Positions 45,736 through 58,284 of a DNA stretch of 64,000 nt are shown here, piece by piece. The stretch is taken from contig CM114271.1 of assembly GCA_050084515.1 (NCBI GenBank), positions 1,612,001 through 1,676,000 on the forward strand. The letters are read 5' to 3'. Under the pieces are notes generated by a model. The model was not told the origin of the DNA. It made no database searches and saw nothing but the letters and a program-made list of their open reading frames with translations. Position numbers and translations under genes: made by a program. Position 1 is the stretch's first letter, and each line of letters starts with the position of its first letter. The stretch comes from Blasia pusilla. Lineage: Eukaryota > Marchantiophyta > Marchantiopsida > Blasiales.

Positions 45736-46929
45736 AACACAAGATATTAAACTCGATCATTTAGTCTATATACGTAAATGATTATTCATTAAAAAAAATC
45801 TAATTAGAAACAGTTCATGACTCTCATTGCCGAGCCAACCCCAATTTTATGGTGAAAAACTTGGGTTACACAATTTACTAATGATGGAAGGAGGCTCAAC
45901 AAAGGAAGAAAAAGGTCCCAATCTCTTATTGGGTTCTCTCTATCTCTCCACATCGGGACAATATGCCTTTTGGAGGTATATCGTTGGAATCTGCTAACTC
46001 CATTCCGCCTTCGCACAAGTTGGGCCGGAATAGATCTAGAGCCTCGTCGGAATTGAACCCTCAAAGAGAGGGCTCCATTTTCTCCTCTTTCCTTTGTTTT
46101 AACACTATAAAAAGGACGGAGGAAAATTTTAGGGTGAACAAGCACTCACACATAAGTTTCCTACTTTATGACAGTCTAAATATTCAAGAGAGCTCTTTTG
46201 CCCTCCTTGTGAAGGTGAGTTATATAAAATAGTAGTTGTGAGAGTGTATTAGACTAGGATAGTCATATTTTTTTGTTGCAAATCGCCACGCCTTATTCTT
46301 AGAGTCAAAATGACCATAATGAGAAGATCTTGAACCCCAATTTTTTTGGGATATGTATATGTAATATACATTAAAATCTCATTTATTTCCGTGTAGAGTC
46401 ATTTACACCATTCAATGAGGATTTGACTTATTTTAAATTGTTTATGTATACTCTAGGTACAAGAAATATCTACCTACATGGAGAGGACTACTAGCATTTC
46501 AGCAAATCTTGTGGTACCAGACTCACAGAGAGCTATAATCTCAACCAAGACCAATTGCAAGAAAAAAAATCCGATATGGTTTTTCATACGATCCCAATCC
46601 TTCATGTTGCCTCATATGCATTGTTTGAGGGTTTTTATGTGATAATGCTTATCACTATAAATTGTGTTGTCTTGATATCAAGTCCTTCTTCTCTTAAAAA
46701 ACCAATAGTATAATGGAGTAAAGATAATGAGAGAATATTTCTTGATTTGTATGAAGAATGTTAAGTCCGTAACTGTAATCAAGGCAATGTGACCCAAGAT
46801 CAACGACGATGCAATTTACATGAATTAAAGATGTCAAGTGACCATACCATATGAGCCAAAAATATAAATAAATAAATTAGATGGGTTAGTAAAAAATTAT
46901 AAGAGTGAAAAAATGAAACAAGCTCAAAT

Positions 46930-47530
46930 AGATGCTGAACCAAGTGAGAGGGAATATTATGCTCAAATACACAAGTTTAAAGGTACATCATCAAAAGATT
47001 CAGGAATACCAAGTGCATGTGATGGTGATACTAATATCCAAGAATCCGTTGGTATGGAAGTTTTTGTTGATTTCAGTGAATAAGACCTCATTCATACTGA
47101 ATCTCAACCATGATTTATTCATATTCTATTTTATAAGGGCGAGAAATTAATGGATCAGTGGAGTGATCCATCTATTCATCCATCAATAGATACAATCAAT
47201 AGATATATTTCGAACCCACACATCCAATACGAGTTCAAGTGAAGCTCTACCTACCGAAAAAAGTCTAAGAAGCAAAGCATGTTTCCGATTGAGTATTGCA
47301 CGATAACCAAACAAAATAAGAAAGTCGAGAGATGAGAGTGATAGTATTACACAATCAATGAATGTATTTATTCAAGTTTTGAAGGAAACAAGTGAGAAGA
47401 AAGCTCAACAAGAAGATAAAAAAATGGAACTCATATCTCCAATGTTCAAATTTCATCGTATGGAGCTTCAGTTGGAGAGAGAAAAGCGAGAAGGAAAATC
47501 ATCAATAACATCTACTTCTGAAAAATAAGT
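46930..47530 (+). pseudogene. Possible Harbinger partner ORF (MYB/SANT-like), decayed
   Basis: Frames read GCATGTGATGG-region residues and, at the end, MELQLEREKREGKSS, the type of charged tail seen in the MYB-like second protein of PIF/Harbinger elements and in related plant genes. Several stops occur (near 47083 and 47110, among others). It lies convergent with the transposase relic at 47667. The N-terminal trihelix was not confirmed, so identity rests mostly on position and the tail. Confidence 0.35.
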
Positions 47531-47666
47531 ATGTATGATCTACCTCAAGCTCTATTATCGCTCAAGTAAGCATGTATGTCACAAAACTCTTTAAAGAATG
47601 TTGCTCACATTAGTTCACATATAATTGTTCTTCTCCTATGCCTCTTAATTGTACTTCCAGGGTTTT

Positions 47667-48650
47667 TTATTGGATAATTCCACCATTCATCCTATATTCC
47701 ATTTGATTGATGTCTTGCAATAAGGGCTTTGTATGTAGGATAACAAAATTATGCAAAACTCCATATGTAAGCGTTACTTTAGAAACCATTTCAAGAGCCA
47801 TTGGACAATCACTTAGAAATGTACATCTTTCTTTTAAATGACCAAAAGCATTTTCTATTGTCACTCTTTCCTTTGATGTATGTCTATCAAATATATTTTC
47901 CAATGGATTTCCTTGTAGTAGGTGTATATGGAAATGCTTCAATAGCCATGGTCATAGGCGATAAGCTGTATCCCCAAGTATTATGGGCGAAATGACTTGA
48001 ATCTCTCTACGATCAAGTGACAATGGGATTTTTGGTTGAGAAAGGACACGTTTCTCTTCAATGTATTGAAAAACTATGGATTGCCTTAAATGTGCAGCAT
48101 CATGAGTGATTCTCGGCCTAGTACAACATAAGTCCCAAAACTTTAGATTAGCATCACATATATATCTTGGAGAAGCGGAGAATAATTAGAGTTACAATTT
48201 CTATATTGCTCTAGGAAATATTTCATAGGAGGTTTGAATTTAAGTTTTATGTGAGACCCATCTTTGGCTCCTATGATTTTTGAAACTCCACAAATACACT
48301 TATATTTGGCATAGATGGCATGAATGGTTTAATCACATCCACTAATATTTGGAAATTTTCAAAAGACATTCTATATGGACTTCTCATATGAGTATAAAGA
48401 AAATCGTCATTATAAGTCCAAAACTCTTTATGAATGACCTCCCACCAAGTGAATTATCTTAGTATTATCCAAAACTCTCTTCCTCCATTTGATTGACTTC
48501 GATGCCACTCTTCAATCATGAAATAGAGCATGAATAAACTTTGACTATTAACTTCGTCGTCTTTTTTGGTCCCCATCATAAAAGTAACGAGCTCGATTTC
48601 ACTGAACATTCCACCTTCAAGAAACCATGCACAAAATAAGTCAAAAAGTT
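47667..48650 (-). pseudogene. PIF/Harbinger DDE transposase, decayed
   Basis: Read on the minus strand with one or more frameshifts. The N-terminal part has WWEVIHKEFW and RMSFENFQILVDVIKPF. The three catalytic residues lie in GAKDGSHIKL (Asp near 48261), PRITHDAAHLRQS (Asp near 48100) and ERVTIENAFGHLKERC (Glu near 47854). LGDTAYRL then TGA then PWLLKHF matches the usual GD.AYPLRPWLL block, with CGA changed to TGA. The end is YGVLHNFV. The family cuts and pastes DNA, usually leaving 3-bp target duplications; terminal repeats were not found. Confidence 0.85.
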
Positions 48651-48654
48651 CATA

Positions 48655-49500
48655 ATGATAGCTAAAATAGTCTCAATGAAAATCTCCTTCTTTTTCAGCT
48701 ACTAGAATATGTATGTCCTCCCTATTGTTCCAAATAAAAAAAGTAAAGAAAAAAAATTAAACACCACAACATCTAGTAATACTATATAAAATATTGTGTT
48801 CTATGTGTGAAGAACTCTATGTGTGAAATGCTCTCTCTATACCCTATCCCTTCAACCCGCAAAATACTTGGCTTTCCTCAACCCGCTGAATAAAAAAAAT
48901 ACTAAAAAAAGAAGTTGAATGGAGGAAAATGGAGCAGCACACGTTTTTTAGGCTCCGTTGTCTAAACCTAAGCCGTTTCGATAGTAGTCACAGTTGGAGA
49001 AGGGAGGCTCCATGTGAACTGCCCCTCTGTCTCTCTCATATGTATATATATCACATCCTCAACTTTGACCTATGATAATGGATCAAGGGGCATATTTTTT
49101 TCTCCAAGAGAAAGTCAACTCTATTCAAAATAGGAAAGTTACTCAACATTGTAAGTTCCTAAAATTAAAGAGCTCTAGATAAGCCTTAATAAAAGAAGAC
49201 CTACACACAAAATTTTCCTACTTCTCAATATATCATACTTGACCTAATGAGACCAACTTCCAATTTTCCCATATACACCGAGCGGATACTTTCCATTTTC
49301 CTACAAAAGATGTTACATCCCTAGCTACTTGTTATGTCCTTCAAACTCCAAATAGCCATCTATTCGTACCTATAATGATATATATATCTCTATGATACTA
49401 AGAGAGAAAAAGGCCAGGTGTCCATGTGGCCCTGATCGTTAGTCATCTTTGTATCACCTCATGAGTAGCAAGCTAGTCCAGATTTAAGATTACCTCTCTC
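48655..49500. other. No gene recognised; AT-rich
   Basis: Nothing recognised between the Harbinger relic and the gypsy relic. Confidence 0.4.
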
Positions 49501-49504
49501 ATGT

Positions 49505-51610
49505 ACATTTAGGATATACTCATTATCCCTAAGGAAAAGTACCTGATCCAAGAGGTAGAGTCAAACGCAACATATGCCACCTTGTTGAACATTCATCACA
49601 AGCTAGTATGGTGGCCATACCTTTGGTTGATCCACACAACGTGCACCATAAGCCTACGTATACTATTGCCAAGTTAAGTTCCATTATCCCTTTGGGAGGT
49701 GCCATGGTGCATATATGATCCTTCCAAATCATGCCAGTATATGCCTCTATGAAGAAAATTCTTAATGGCCCTTAGAATGTGCATGCATCCTATTGTAACA
49801 TCCAATGACATTGGATCTATCTATTCTATCCATTGCAAGTAGACATGATCTTCCTGATAAACTTCAAGATCATTGGTCGATATCCTTCTCCATAAATAGT
49901 CATATACCTCAATATATCACGATGTTATGCAATAGCCAAGTTCTCAAATACCTTAAGCATGACCCATCAAAATATATTGGTTTGTTGAAAACATGCCCTA
50001 ACCCATACAAATAGTTTATCAAGGTTTAAGATCTTTGGACCGGTATGACATATGGATATAGATAAATTTTGCTCTTGTCCTTAGAGAAAAAAATTGGTTA
50101 AAAGGATACCAAGGATTCCAATAAGAAGATACTCTAAGACCATTCTATCCCGATTCCTCATGAATATCTCAACTACATATTTCTCACTAGCATGAATCCA
50201 AAATAGATAGATACATGCAATTTAAGCACCATCTCCTTATCACTCTCATCTTTTCATTAAGCTTCATTTTTGTCTCACTAACTCATGCATAGGTTAAAAC
50301 TCAACCAATCAACATCTTAGTTGAGTTATCCACGTCCATGCACCACCTAAAAATCAAACTCATATAACACGAGAAACCCATATGGAAAGCTTAATTGTAA
50401 GCTTGTGGGACTCCATCAACCATTTGAGTGGTTGATGATCAATGATGAGGGTAAAGGGGTTACCAAATAAATAGCATATTTTCTAATGCCCACAATGTGC
50501 TAGGCATTCATGCTCGTACAAGCTATAGTTTGACATGGCATGGCTGTTTGAGTGACGAAAAAAATCCACTACAAACTCTCTCCCCTCATTATCTTGTTGG
50601 ATGAGCACCGGTCAAAACCCCAACATACTCTAATCTTTGTGCAACTAGAATAGATGCCCTCCACTAGATCTCCACAAGATGGATGCCCACATTAACCTAT
50701 CCTTAAGTTGCTAAAAATCTCTAACTTAATCCAAATTCGTTAACTTAGTCACCAAGTTTACAATTCTACTTGAATCCTTTGACGTATCTTTGATATAAGT
50801 TTTCCAATCATAAAAATACACAACAAGCTTAGCTCACATATGGAGGGCATGTGCATGAAATATCCTCCATATTTTTTTGCTGAACTCCTGGGCCAATGGA
50901 ATATATCGTGTGACCTAAATACTCAATTTGATCTGAGAAGAACTTGCATTTTCTTGGATGTCACTTCAAATCATATTCATGCAATCAATGAAACACCTTG
51001 ACAAGATGTCACTCGTGCTATTCCAATTTCACATTGAAGACTATGATGTCATTGATATAACATCTAAAAAACTCCAAACCATGATTGCACAGAAATAAAC
51101 ATGTCCACGAAAATGCCCAACGGATCCCCAACCCAAGTTTTTTCAATACCTCGGCCAATGGCACGCGCAGGCTTGGGAGGCGGGAACAGATGCGGACTCA
51201 GATTAAGAGAGGCGGGCAGGAATCGTCCTGTACATAGCTTGCACTAGCCCGTAAAGGATGGATTGCGTGGTTGAGCTCGCCCTCAGTGGGCTCGTAGCCC
51301 TTCCTCCTACATGGGCCTATTGCAGGCCAATGCGGGCTTAGGGCAAGCTGGTATGGGCTACAAAACGGGAGACGGGTGCTTAGATTGGGTGCGGGCTAGC
51401 CGAGCCTAGGTATACATTGTGGGTGGGGCGGGCGGGCTTGGGTGCGGTCCATGGGTGCCCTCGCCCGTATGGACATGGACTTGTCCATGAACACGTACTT
51501 TTTCCGTGCACGAACTTGCTCCAAACCCACCAAGATCATATCCATGACCTTATGGAAGGCTTTTAGGATGTTGTTCAACCCAAATGATAATAATCAAAAT
51601 CTTCTAGCTA
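49505..51610 (-). pseudogene. Very decayed gypsy pol: RT, RNase H, integrase region, PHD finger
   Basis: On the minus strand, RT blocks appear at about 51545-51600 (FGLNNILKAFHKVMDMIL, the FGL.NAP.TFQ..M block) and 50880-51060 (CYINDIIVF for YIDD, then HPRKCKFF and IEYLGHTIY). RNase H-side sequence lies at 50400-50540 (YEHECLAHCGH, LFGNPFTLIIDHQPLKWLM). After a poorly readable integrase stretch, 49510-49640 gives a PHD finger (CTLCGSTKGMATILACDEC, RWHM) ending V.PKC with stops and one zinc ligand lost. Many stops mean no function. The MITE at 51081-51528 splits the RT. The layout resembles the 3' half expected for the methyltransferase-bearing element at 4.5-7.2 kb. Confidence 0.72.
51081..51528. 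mobile_element. MULE-like MITE with 9-bp target duplication
   Basis: The nonamer CTCCAAACC occurs at 51072-51080 and again at 51529-51537. Removing the 448 bp between restores continuity of the RT around it. The two ends are loosely inverted: left GCACAGAAATAAACATG, right (reverse complement) GCACGGAAAAAGTACGTG. The middle is G/C-rich with GGGCGGGCT words. A 9-bp duplication is typical of Mutator-like elements. No coding content. Confidence 0.7.
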
Positions 51611-51929
51611 CCATACACTTCTTTCTTGGTGGGAATGATTGTGATAGATGCACACTCCTCTTACAATATCTCCACAAGTCATACCTCTACCAAGTTTTGG
51701 CTCCTACTTTGAATCAAAGCCTCCATATCACTTACCTATAAATTTGTCAAGAGATTGATGTGTCACTAGCCAAACCGATGTGAATCTTTAGAACCCTCAA
51801 TGTATTCAAGTCTTGCATATTCAATATAAAGTAGTTTTTATATCTCCTAAAGAACGTTCTGATGTATCTAGTGTTACTCTCATCTTGTAAACTAGCTTCG
51901 GCCCAATCTTTGCTCCCAAGTCTCCATTG

Positions 51930-52380
51930 TGACTGATAAGACTAGACAACAAGAGATCTATTGCTATTTTTCAACCTCTTGAATGCCATTACTAGTGCTA
52001 GTTTGCTCTCATGTAGTAATAACATCAACACTAGTCATGATATCTAACTTTGAAATTCCTAACTATGAAATCTTTATAAACTACTTTACGCTTGTACACA
52101 AGAAAAATGGCACAACTAGTATTAAACCCTACTCAAGAAGGCCTATTTATAGTCATATATTGCTAAATAAGGACGTATAAAATACAATCCCAAGTCCTTG
52201 GGTAGTTTACAATAAGAAATATCACTAGAGTTGGTGATTGCGTAACCACATTCATGAATGCCTCCCCAAAGTGCCAAAGTGATTGACTAGATAACGAGTA
52301 AACCAGTGCCTATCTACGAAGAGAACCTTCACGTGGTATGGATTAAGAAAAGGGAAATTGGATACGACTCGCACTCCATC
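51930..52380 (-). mobile_element. LTR family X fragment (3' part)
   Basis: The reverse complement matches about 60130-60582 of the complete family X LTR at 59369-60582 (shared words TTCATGAATG.CTCCCCAAAGTG, GCCTATCTAC.AAGAGAA). It ends where gypsy element 2 begins. The other part of the same LTR probably lies at 61034-61369. Confidence 0.7.
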
Positions 52381-52385
52381 CCTAT

Positions 52386-52467
52386 CTAAGCACAAATCAT
52401 CCTAGCTTGAGCTCGCAAGAGTTTGGATGTTTTGCTTGGCGCTCGTTTGGTAATGAGGGTTGCGACA
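52386..52467 (-). mobile_element. Truncated 3' LTR of gypsy element 2
   Basis: Only the last 80 bp or so of the LTR remain (GCTTGGCGCTCGTTTGGTAATGAGGG is split here as its right end, then TTGCGACA). A purine tract on the minus strand follows inside. The rest of the LTR is missing together with about 350 bp of the flanking family X LTR. Confidence 0.7.
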
Positions 52468-53149
52468 ATCACTCATCTTAAGAGGTTGATGCCCTCATCA
52501 ATGCAAACCTTTTGATGTCAATTCATTTTGGGGAAGCCAACCCCTTGACATCGAATTGCATTCTGGTAGCTAACTCGCAATTTCTCTTTTGGCTTAAGTC
52601 TTAGGTTGTCGCCTGCAACACTTAGCATCGTTTAGCATCTCCTCTTGAAGAAGCCTAGACCGATTCTCGACCGATCTAACCTATCAAATAAGCTAACTAA
52701 GGTTGCTATCTAAGACTTCTCTTGCTCACAACTCATAAACATCTCACATGTTTACATGTTATACAATTTGTACTACTCTTGGATCGCTCTCGTATTCGAC
52801 TTAGGCGCGTCACTAAGTTCACTCATGTACTCATGAGTAAGATCACCCGAAGCCCCAAGATAGAGTGATCTGCCCTGCCGACGCTAGGGCGAGCCCAAGT
52901 GTTAGTTATCCAATAGTGGTCCTATTCTAGGTACTTATCCGAATACAAGCTCTTGCCTCAAATACTCCTTGTCTATCCTCTTTATGTACATCCTAAGCAT
53001 CTGAGGAACCACTCATTGCCATGCACTACCTAAGACAAATTGCAAATAACACAAACATCGAATCTCCAAATTCATGCATTCCTTTATCACAACACTAGCC
53101 TGTTCTGGTTACAATGGCCTTTGGCCCAAGCTTCCTATGGCACAAGTCA

Positions 53150-54533
53150 TGTTCCTAGCTACTCTGTGTACTAACGCATGTGCTTCCCTTGCAACCGTTT
53201 GAAGTCTTGCAACACCTCTTGCGCGTGTTCAACGTCTTCCTCCACAATCCAAGTCACATCTTTCACATGGTAGCCCTTTCAATTGACTAAGTACTCATAC
53301 TTGTTGGCACTACACCTCGAACACAAGATGGTCTCCACATTGAACTCTGGTTCTTCACTTGCGATTATCGGTTGCGGTCTCAACGCTTGTCTTCACTCGG
53401 GACGCTCAATATCCTGAAGATACTTCTTCAACAATGGCATATGGAAAGTGGGATGTATCTTGAACTCTTATGGAAGCTCCAATGTATACACGTCCTTAAA
53501 CAGGTTTGCCTTTATCACATACGGTCCAACATACTTGGCAGATAGCTCCGCGGACAACTCCTTCGAAAGAGTGAGATTCTTCACACTCAACCACACTTGT
53601 TCCCCAACTTGGAATCTCACTTGGCGCCTGCTCTTGTTAGCATGCTTCACGTACCTCAATTGAGCCTTTTCAAGGTTTCTACTTGCTCGCTCCTCCCGAT
53701 CTCACATTTCCGCTAACAAACCTTCTGCCGTCGCTTGTTGGGTGTGTGTTGATGTAGTACCCTTTGAAAGGGACAGGTCAAGAGGCCCTTCTGGCTCACA
53801 TCCAAAAGCGAGGAGAAATGGAGATTCTCCAGTTGCAGAATGCTTGGTGGAGTTGTAGCAGAACTCCGCCATACCCAGCCACTTTGCCCAAGTACTAGTT
53901 CCTTAAGTACTAGTTCACGAGGGAGTTTACCTTTTCTATTTTGCCCATCCGTCTACGGATGGAAGGCTGTGTTGAAACTCAGCTTGGTCTTGAACCTCCT
54001 GAACAAGTATTTCCAAAAGGCATTGGTAAACTTTGGATCCTGATCTGACACAATACTCCTTGGCAACCCGTGTGCACGCCACCAACTATCCAGGAAGAGT
54101 CGAGAAGTAGTATAGGCCATCGTTGAATCCACCATCAACATGAATCTCCCCAACTTATTGAACCGATCAACTATCACAAGTATAGCATTGTATCCCTCAT
54201 ACTGTGGAAGACTCGTTATGAAGTCCATACTCACACTCTGCAAGGTCCGTCCGGAATCGGAAAAGGGTGCAACAAGCCTTGTTTCTTTGCATAAGAAACT
54301 CTGTTTGCTTGACAAGTCACATAGGTCTTCACATATTGAGCAACATCCTCTTTCATGTTGGGCCAAAAGAACCTCTTAGCTAGAACAGCCAGCGTAGATT
54401 TCTCCCCTTTATGTCGTGCCAAGAGTCTGTCATGACATTCCACTAACACCTTGGTTTGCACTCTGCCTTTGCCCACATAGATCTTGCTATGCTTGAACCT
54501 TAGCAAACCATGCCTCAAACTTATGTTGGCCAT
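53150..54533 (-). pseudogene. Gypsy element 2 integrase with chromodomain
   Basis: The minus strand reads, in order, the zinc-binding part (ECHDRLLARHKGEKST ... CVTCQ), the catalytic core (SMDFITSLPQYEGYN, ILVIVDRFNKLGRF), the C-terminal part (YVKHANKSRRQVRFQVGEQ, KYVGPYVIKA) and a chromodomain near 53230-53350 (FNVETILCSRC, KYEYLVN then TGA, KGYHVKDVTW). Frameshifts near 53900 and 54250 and the stop in the chromodomain inactivate it. It is clearly the same family as element 1. Confidence 0.88.
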
Positions 54534-54708
54534 CTTCTCACCCTACTTCAACTTCCTTAGGTACTCGCTTGCCTGGGTGTCTTTCATGTATCCCTCACGA
54601 TTCCTTCTTTCCAAATCTATTTCCTCTATGAGGAGATCTTGAGATCATATCCTCATCCCTGCCACTCAACGCATATAGAATGACATTATCCTTCCCTAGC
54701 TTGTGGAT

Positions 54709-55860
54709 CTATTCCACATTCATCAACGCCAAGGTATCATGCCATCGTAGTTGTTTCAGTGTCACTCGATCCCGGGTCTCAAAATACTTGAGTGATACAT
54801 TATTGGTGAACACTCGAGTCCTGTGAAGTCCCAAATAGTGACGCCACTTCCTCAAGCAATGGACCACTGCGAACAACTCTTTCTCATGAGCAGGAAACCT
54901 CCTCTCGGTGTTATTGAGCTTCTTGCTCTCGTATGCTATAGGTCTTCCTTTTTGTACCAACATTCTTGCAATCGTGAAATCACTAGGATTAGTATGCATC
55001 TCGAATGGCTTGTCAAACTTCGGCAGCTTCAACACTGGCTCGTACGATAGGATCTCCTTGACTCGATTGATTTTGTCATTCACTTCTTGGGTCTAGGTCA
55101 TGTTAGCGTACTTTTCAGTCTAATCTATGAGAGGTCTCACAATCCCCGAAAAATTCCTCACATAGGTTTGGTAGAACTACACCGTGCCGATAAACCTCCT
55201 CATTCCCTTCATTGTGGAAGGCGGTTCCACTCGACGATGGCTTGCACCATGAACATATCTGGACTAACTCCATCTTTGCTAACCACGTGACCCAAGAACT
55301 TGATCTTGCCTAACCCGAACTCAATCTTGTCCATATTTGCATATAGCTTGTTCGCCCTTAGTTTCGACAATACCTCCCTCAAATGTCACGCGTGCTCTTC
55401 TAGTGACTTCGAATAGATGAGTATATCATCAATGTAGATGATCACATACTCATCCATCTCCTTGTGAAAAATGAAGTTCATCAAGGTGGTGAACGTCGGA
55501 GGCGTATTACACAGACTGAAGGTCATCACCACAAACTCGAACGAGCCATATCTCGTTCTACACGTAGTCTTCTCCACATCCACTTTGGCAATCCGAATCT
55601 GGTAATATCTTGACTTCAAGTCAATCCTACTTAAGTACTTTGCCCCTCACAATCTATCAAAGAGGTCATCGATCCTCGAAGAGGGTAATTTTTTCTCACC
55701 GTCATCTTATTCAACGTAGAGTAATCCACACAGAGTCTCATCTTTCCATCCTTCTTCCTCACAAAGAGAACAAGTGCACCATATGGTGGCTTGCTGGTTC
55801 TAATGTAGCCCTTCTCTAAGAGCTCACTTAACTACTTTTTCAACTCAACAAGCTCCTCTT
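54709..55860 (-). pseudogene. Gypsy element 2 reverse transcriptase and RNase H
   Basis: RT is readable from about 55860 down. It includes SRYYQIRIAKVDVEK, FSLCNTPPTF and the catalytic YIDDILIYS near 55425-55450. RNase H follows at 54709-55083 (MHTNPSDFTIARMLVQ, HEKELFAVVHCLRKWRHYL, VFTNNVSLKYF; the FTDH aspartate is Asn here). Frameshifts lie near 55100-55380 and 55620-55680. Non-functional. Confidence 0.88.
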
Positions 55861-56032
55861 GATTCAATCTTAATGGTGCCTTGGAAGGTGGTTGAGACCC
55901 GGGGATGACGTCTATTTTATGATCGACTGCCTTGTGCGGTGGCAACTCGTTTGGAAGCTCATTCGTCAAGACATCACCAAACTCCTTGACTACTCTTTGT
56001 AGCAGTCTTGGGATTCCCCTCGAAGTCGCATC

Positions 56033-56490
56033 CTAATCTTTGCGCTTCTTGCTTGTGATGTCCTCCACTTGTCTCATTAAGCAAAGGAACCCATCCTCCA
56101 ACTCGGTCAGACTCTTCCTCGTAGTGGCATTCACCAACTCCTTTCTCACGGGCATCTGGTGAACCAATCTCACATGCAACCGTTTACCTTTCACTAAGAC
56201 GCTCAACCTCAATTGCCTTCGTCTCAACTCCATCTTATACGCATCCATGAATATGTTCCTCAAGACTCTGTCAATGCCATCCATTTTGCACACTGTGAAA
56301 TTCTCCTTCAACTCGAATACTGCGCAGCCTATGGCCAAACCCACCACCAACTCAGAAGTTCGATGAGATTTGCGTGTGACAGCCTACTCAAATGGGCTTG
56401 TCCCATTGAGAGGTCGACAAACCCAACTCCTTCACAATTCTCGAGCTTAGGAAGGAGTGCAAAGCACTTGTATCCATGAGCAACATCACA
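56033..56490 (-). pseudogene. Gypsy element 2 aspartic protease region
   Basis: The minus strand near 56457-56490 reads NVMLLMDTSALHSFL, the retropepsin active site with DTSA in place of the usual DTGA. The stretch 56033-56350 (VVVGLAIGC, FMDAYKMELRRRQLRL) joins protease to RT. There are breaks between the pieces. Confidence 0.75.
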
Positions 56491-56559
56491 TTGCGATAAG
56501 CAATCTTGGATCTTAGGTACATCAAGTTGGGCGTCTTCTTGGTGACTTGAAGGGAGGTC

Positions 56560-57273
56560 TCCAGACCTCCGCCGACAAGTGCTTAGCAGCCAACCTAATC
56601 ATACTCCCGTTAATAACCTTTGGTTTGGAGCATCCCTTCGCCATGTGCCCAAGTTTGCCACATTTGTAGCATACCACCTTGCCATTTCATGACTTTGGAT
56701 GATGTGCTCCCTTCGGCTTAGCATGGCGTTCGTGTCGCTTTGTCGCCAAGTTGAGAGACTCTCCTTGGTCCCGCTCAACCCCACTCTAGACTCTCTTGGG
56801 TGCCCCTTTATTTTTCAAACTCTTGAAAAAACTTTTTGTCTCAAAGGGCTTCAGTGTTTGGACCTCGTCGTCCCCAATCCTCTCTGTTAGCCTCAATAGT
56901 TGTTCAGAAACTCCGACATCCTATATAGGGCCTTCTGTGCACTCGGTTTGAGTGCACCGTTGAAGATTGCTATTTGAGATGCCTCATCTATCTTAGGAAT
57001 GGAATTCAACTTCGTGTTGAACTCCCTCACATAAGCGCTAAGGGACCCAATGTGCTGCAGTCACATGAGCTCTACCCTATCGCGAATCTCTTGGTACTCT
57101 AGGGTGAATCGGTCACCAATTAGCGTCTTGAACTCCTCCCAACTTAGAGGTGAACCATCGGCCGGATGTTCTTCTTCTGCATTATCCACCACTATAGCGC
57201 ATGATCCTTTAGAAAGATGACCGCCACGGCCACCTTATCTTGCTCCGTTGCCCTATGCGCCTCGAAGTTGTTG
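56560..57273 (-). pseudogene. Gypsy element 2 gag, C-terminal part with zinc knuckle
   Basis: The minus strand carries CYKCGKLGHMAKGC at about 56628-56672, a CX2CX4HX4C nucleic-acid-binding knuckle. Higher up comes the gag core (NNFEAHRATEQDKVAVAVIFLKDHA near 57190-57270). Gag is cut at 57274 by a nested LTR and continues beyond 58276. Stops and shifts are present. Confidence 0.8.
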
Positions 57274-58276
57274 TGCACCTACTCTCCTTGAACGTCAATC
57301 TCTAGTATTGCGGAAACGTACGTTCAATAGGACACGCTCTCATCGCCGACCTACACCCAAACACACTCACATTAGTCTGGCTTTGGGTCAAGCGGCCTTC
57401 CAACCCACCGAGTCCTCAACTCGGCATCTCATCAAGCTCAACCTTCCTTACTTCCTAGGTTCCCAACATGGCAAGTCCTTCAAGACTTGGAACAGACTTT
57501 CTGGTTAGTCCAGGAACCTAAAATGAAAAACTGTGTGCCTAGCGGTTCCAACTGTTCAACGGACCTCATGCGAGTTCCTAATCGGGACCCAAGTAATTGA
57601 ATCGCGGGTTGGAATCCAAGAGGGATCTCTAATAATCACCTCAATAGACTTGGTTCAGGTTTTCAAGCCCAACTCCAAACTCCTGATCCGTTCCATGCCC
57701 TTGAGCCGCCCCGTGGCGCCCAAAGTGGGGTTCAAGTCCCAAGCACCCTTGGAGACCTTCCCCCTTACTACTACTTCTGGGGATCTCCAAACACCCCCTA
57801 CCTTTGGAAAAGGATGGTCGGGCCCTTCATTGTGGCCCTCAACCTAACTCTACTTACAGTTGTTTTTGGATTTTTTTTTTCTCATCCTCTACTTGTGCAT
57901 TTGCAGAGATCTTTAGTGCGTCTGAACCGGCTTTCCATAAGCTTTCTAGCGCATTCTTACTTGTCCCAAATACATCTTGGCGCTAAAAGTTATGGCCATA
58001 AATATAGTCAGAAACTCTCAAACGCTAGTGGCGTCCCAAATCCGGATTCCTTCCTTTGGCAACCCACTTCCTAGACTTGACTCCTCTCAAGTCTTGATCC
58101 GCGTTTGGTCCGAGTTTCTCAGTCGCGACCACAACACATGAAACGCGAAGCCTCGCTTGCGTCTCGTCTCTTGTCTCTTCTCCGAGACCACTCCAACAAG
58201 CAAACCATCTCAGCGTGAGCCCGCTAGTGTTCTGATGTTTCGCTTTGGCACTCGTTTGGTCATGAGTATCGCGACA
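57274..58276 (-). mobile_element. Solo LTR of the same gypsy family inserted in gag of element 2
   Basis: Plus-strand reading TGCACCTACTCTCC ... GTATCGCGACA, 1003 bp, TG/CA ends on both strands. It has about the same length as the flanking 5' LTR once the insertion in that LTR is removed (about 998 bp). Gag sequence is on both sides. I found no clear target duplication. Confidence 0.85.
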
Positions 58277-58284
58277 CAAGTAAT

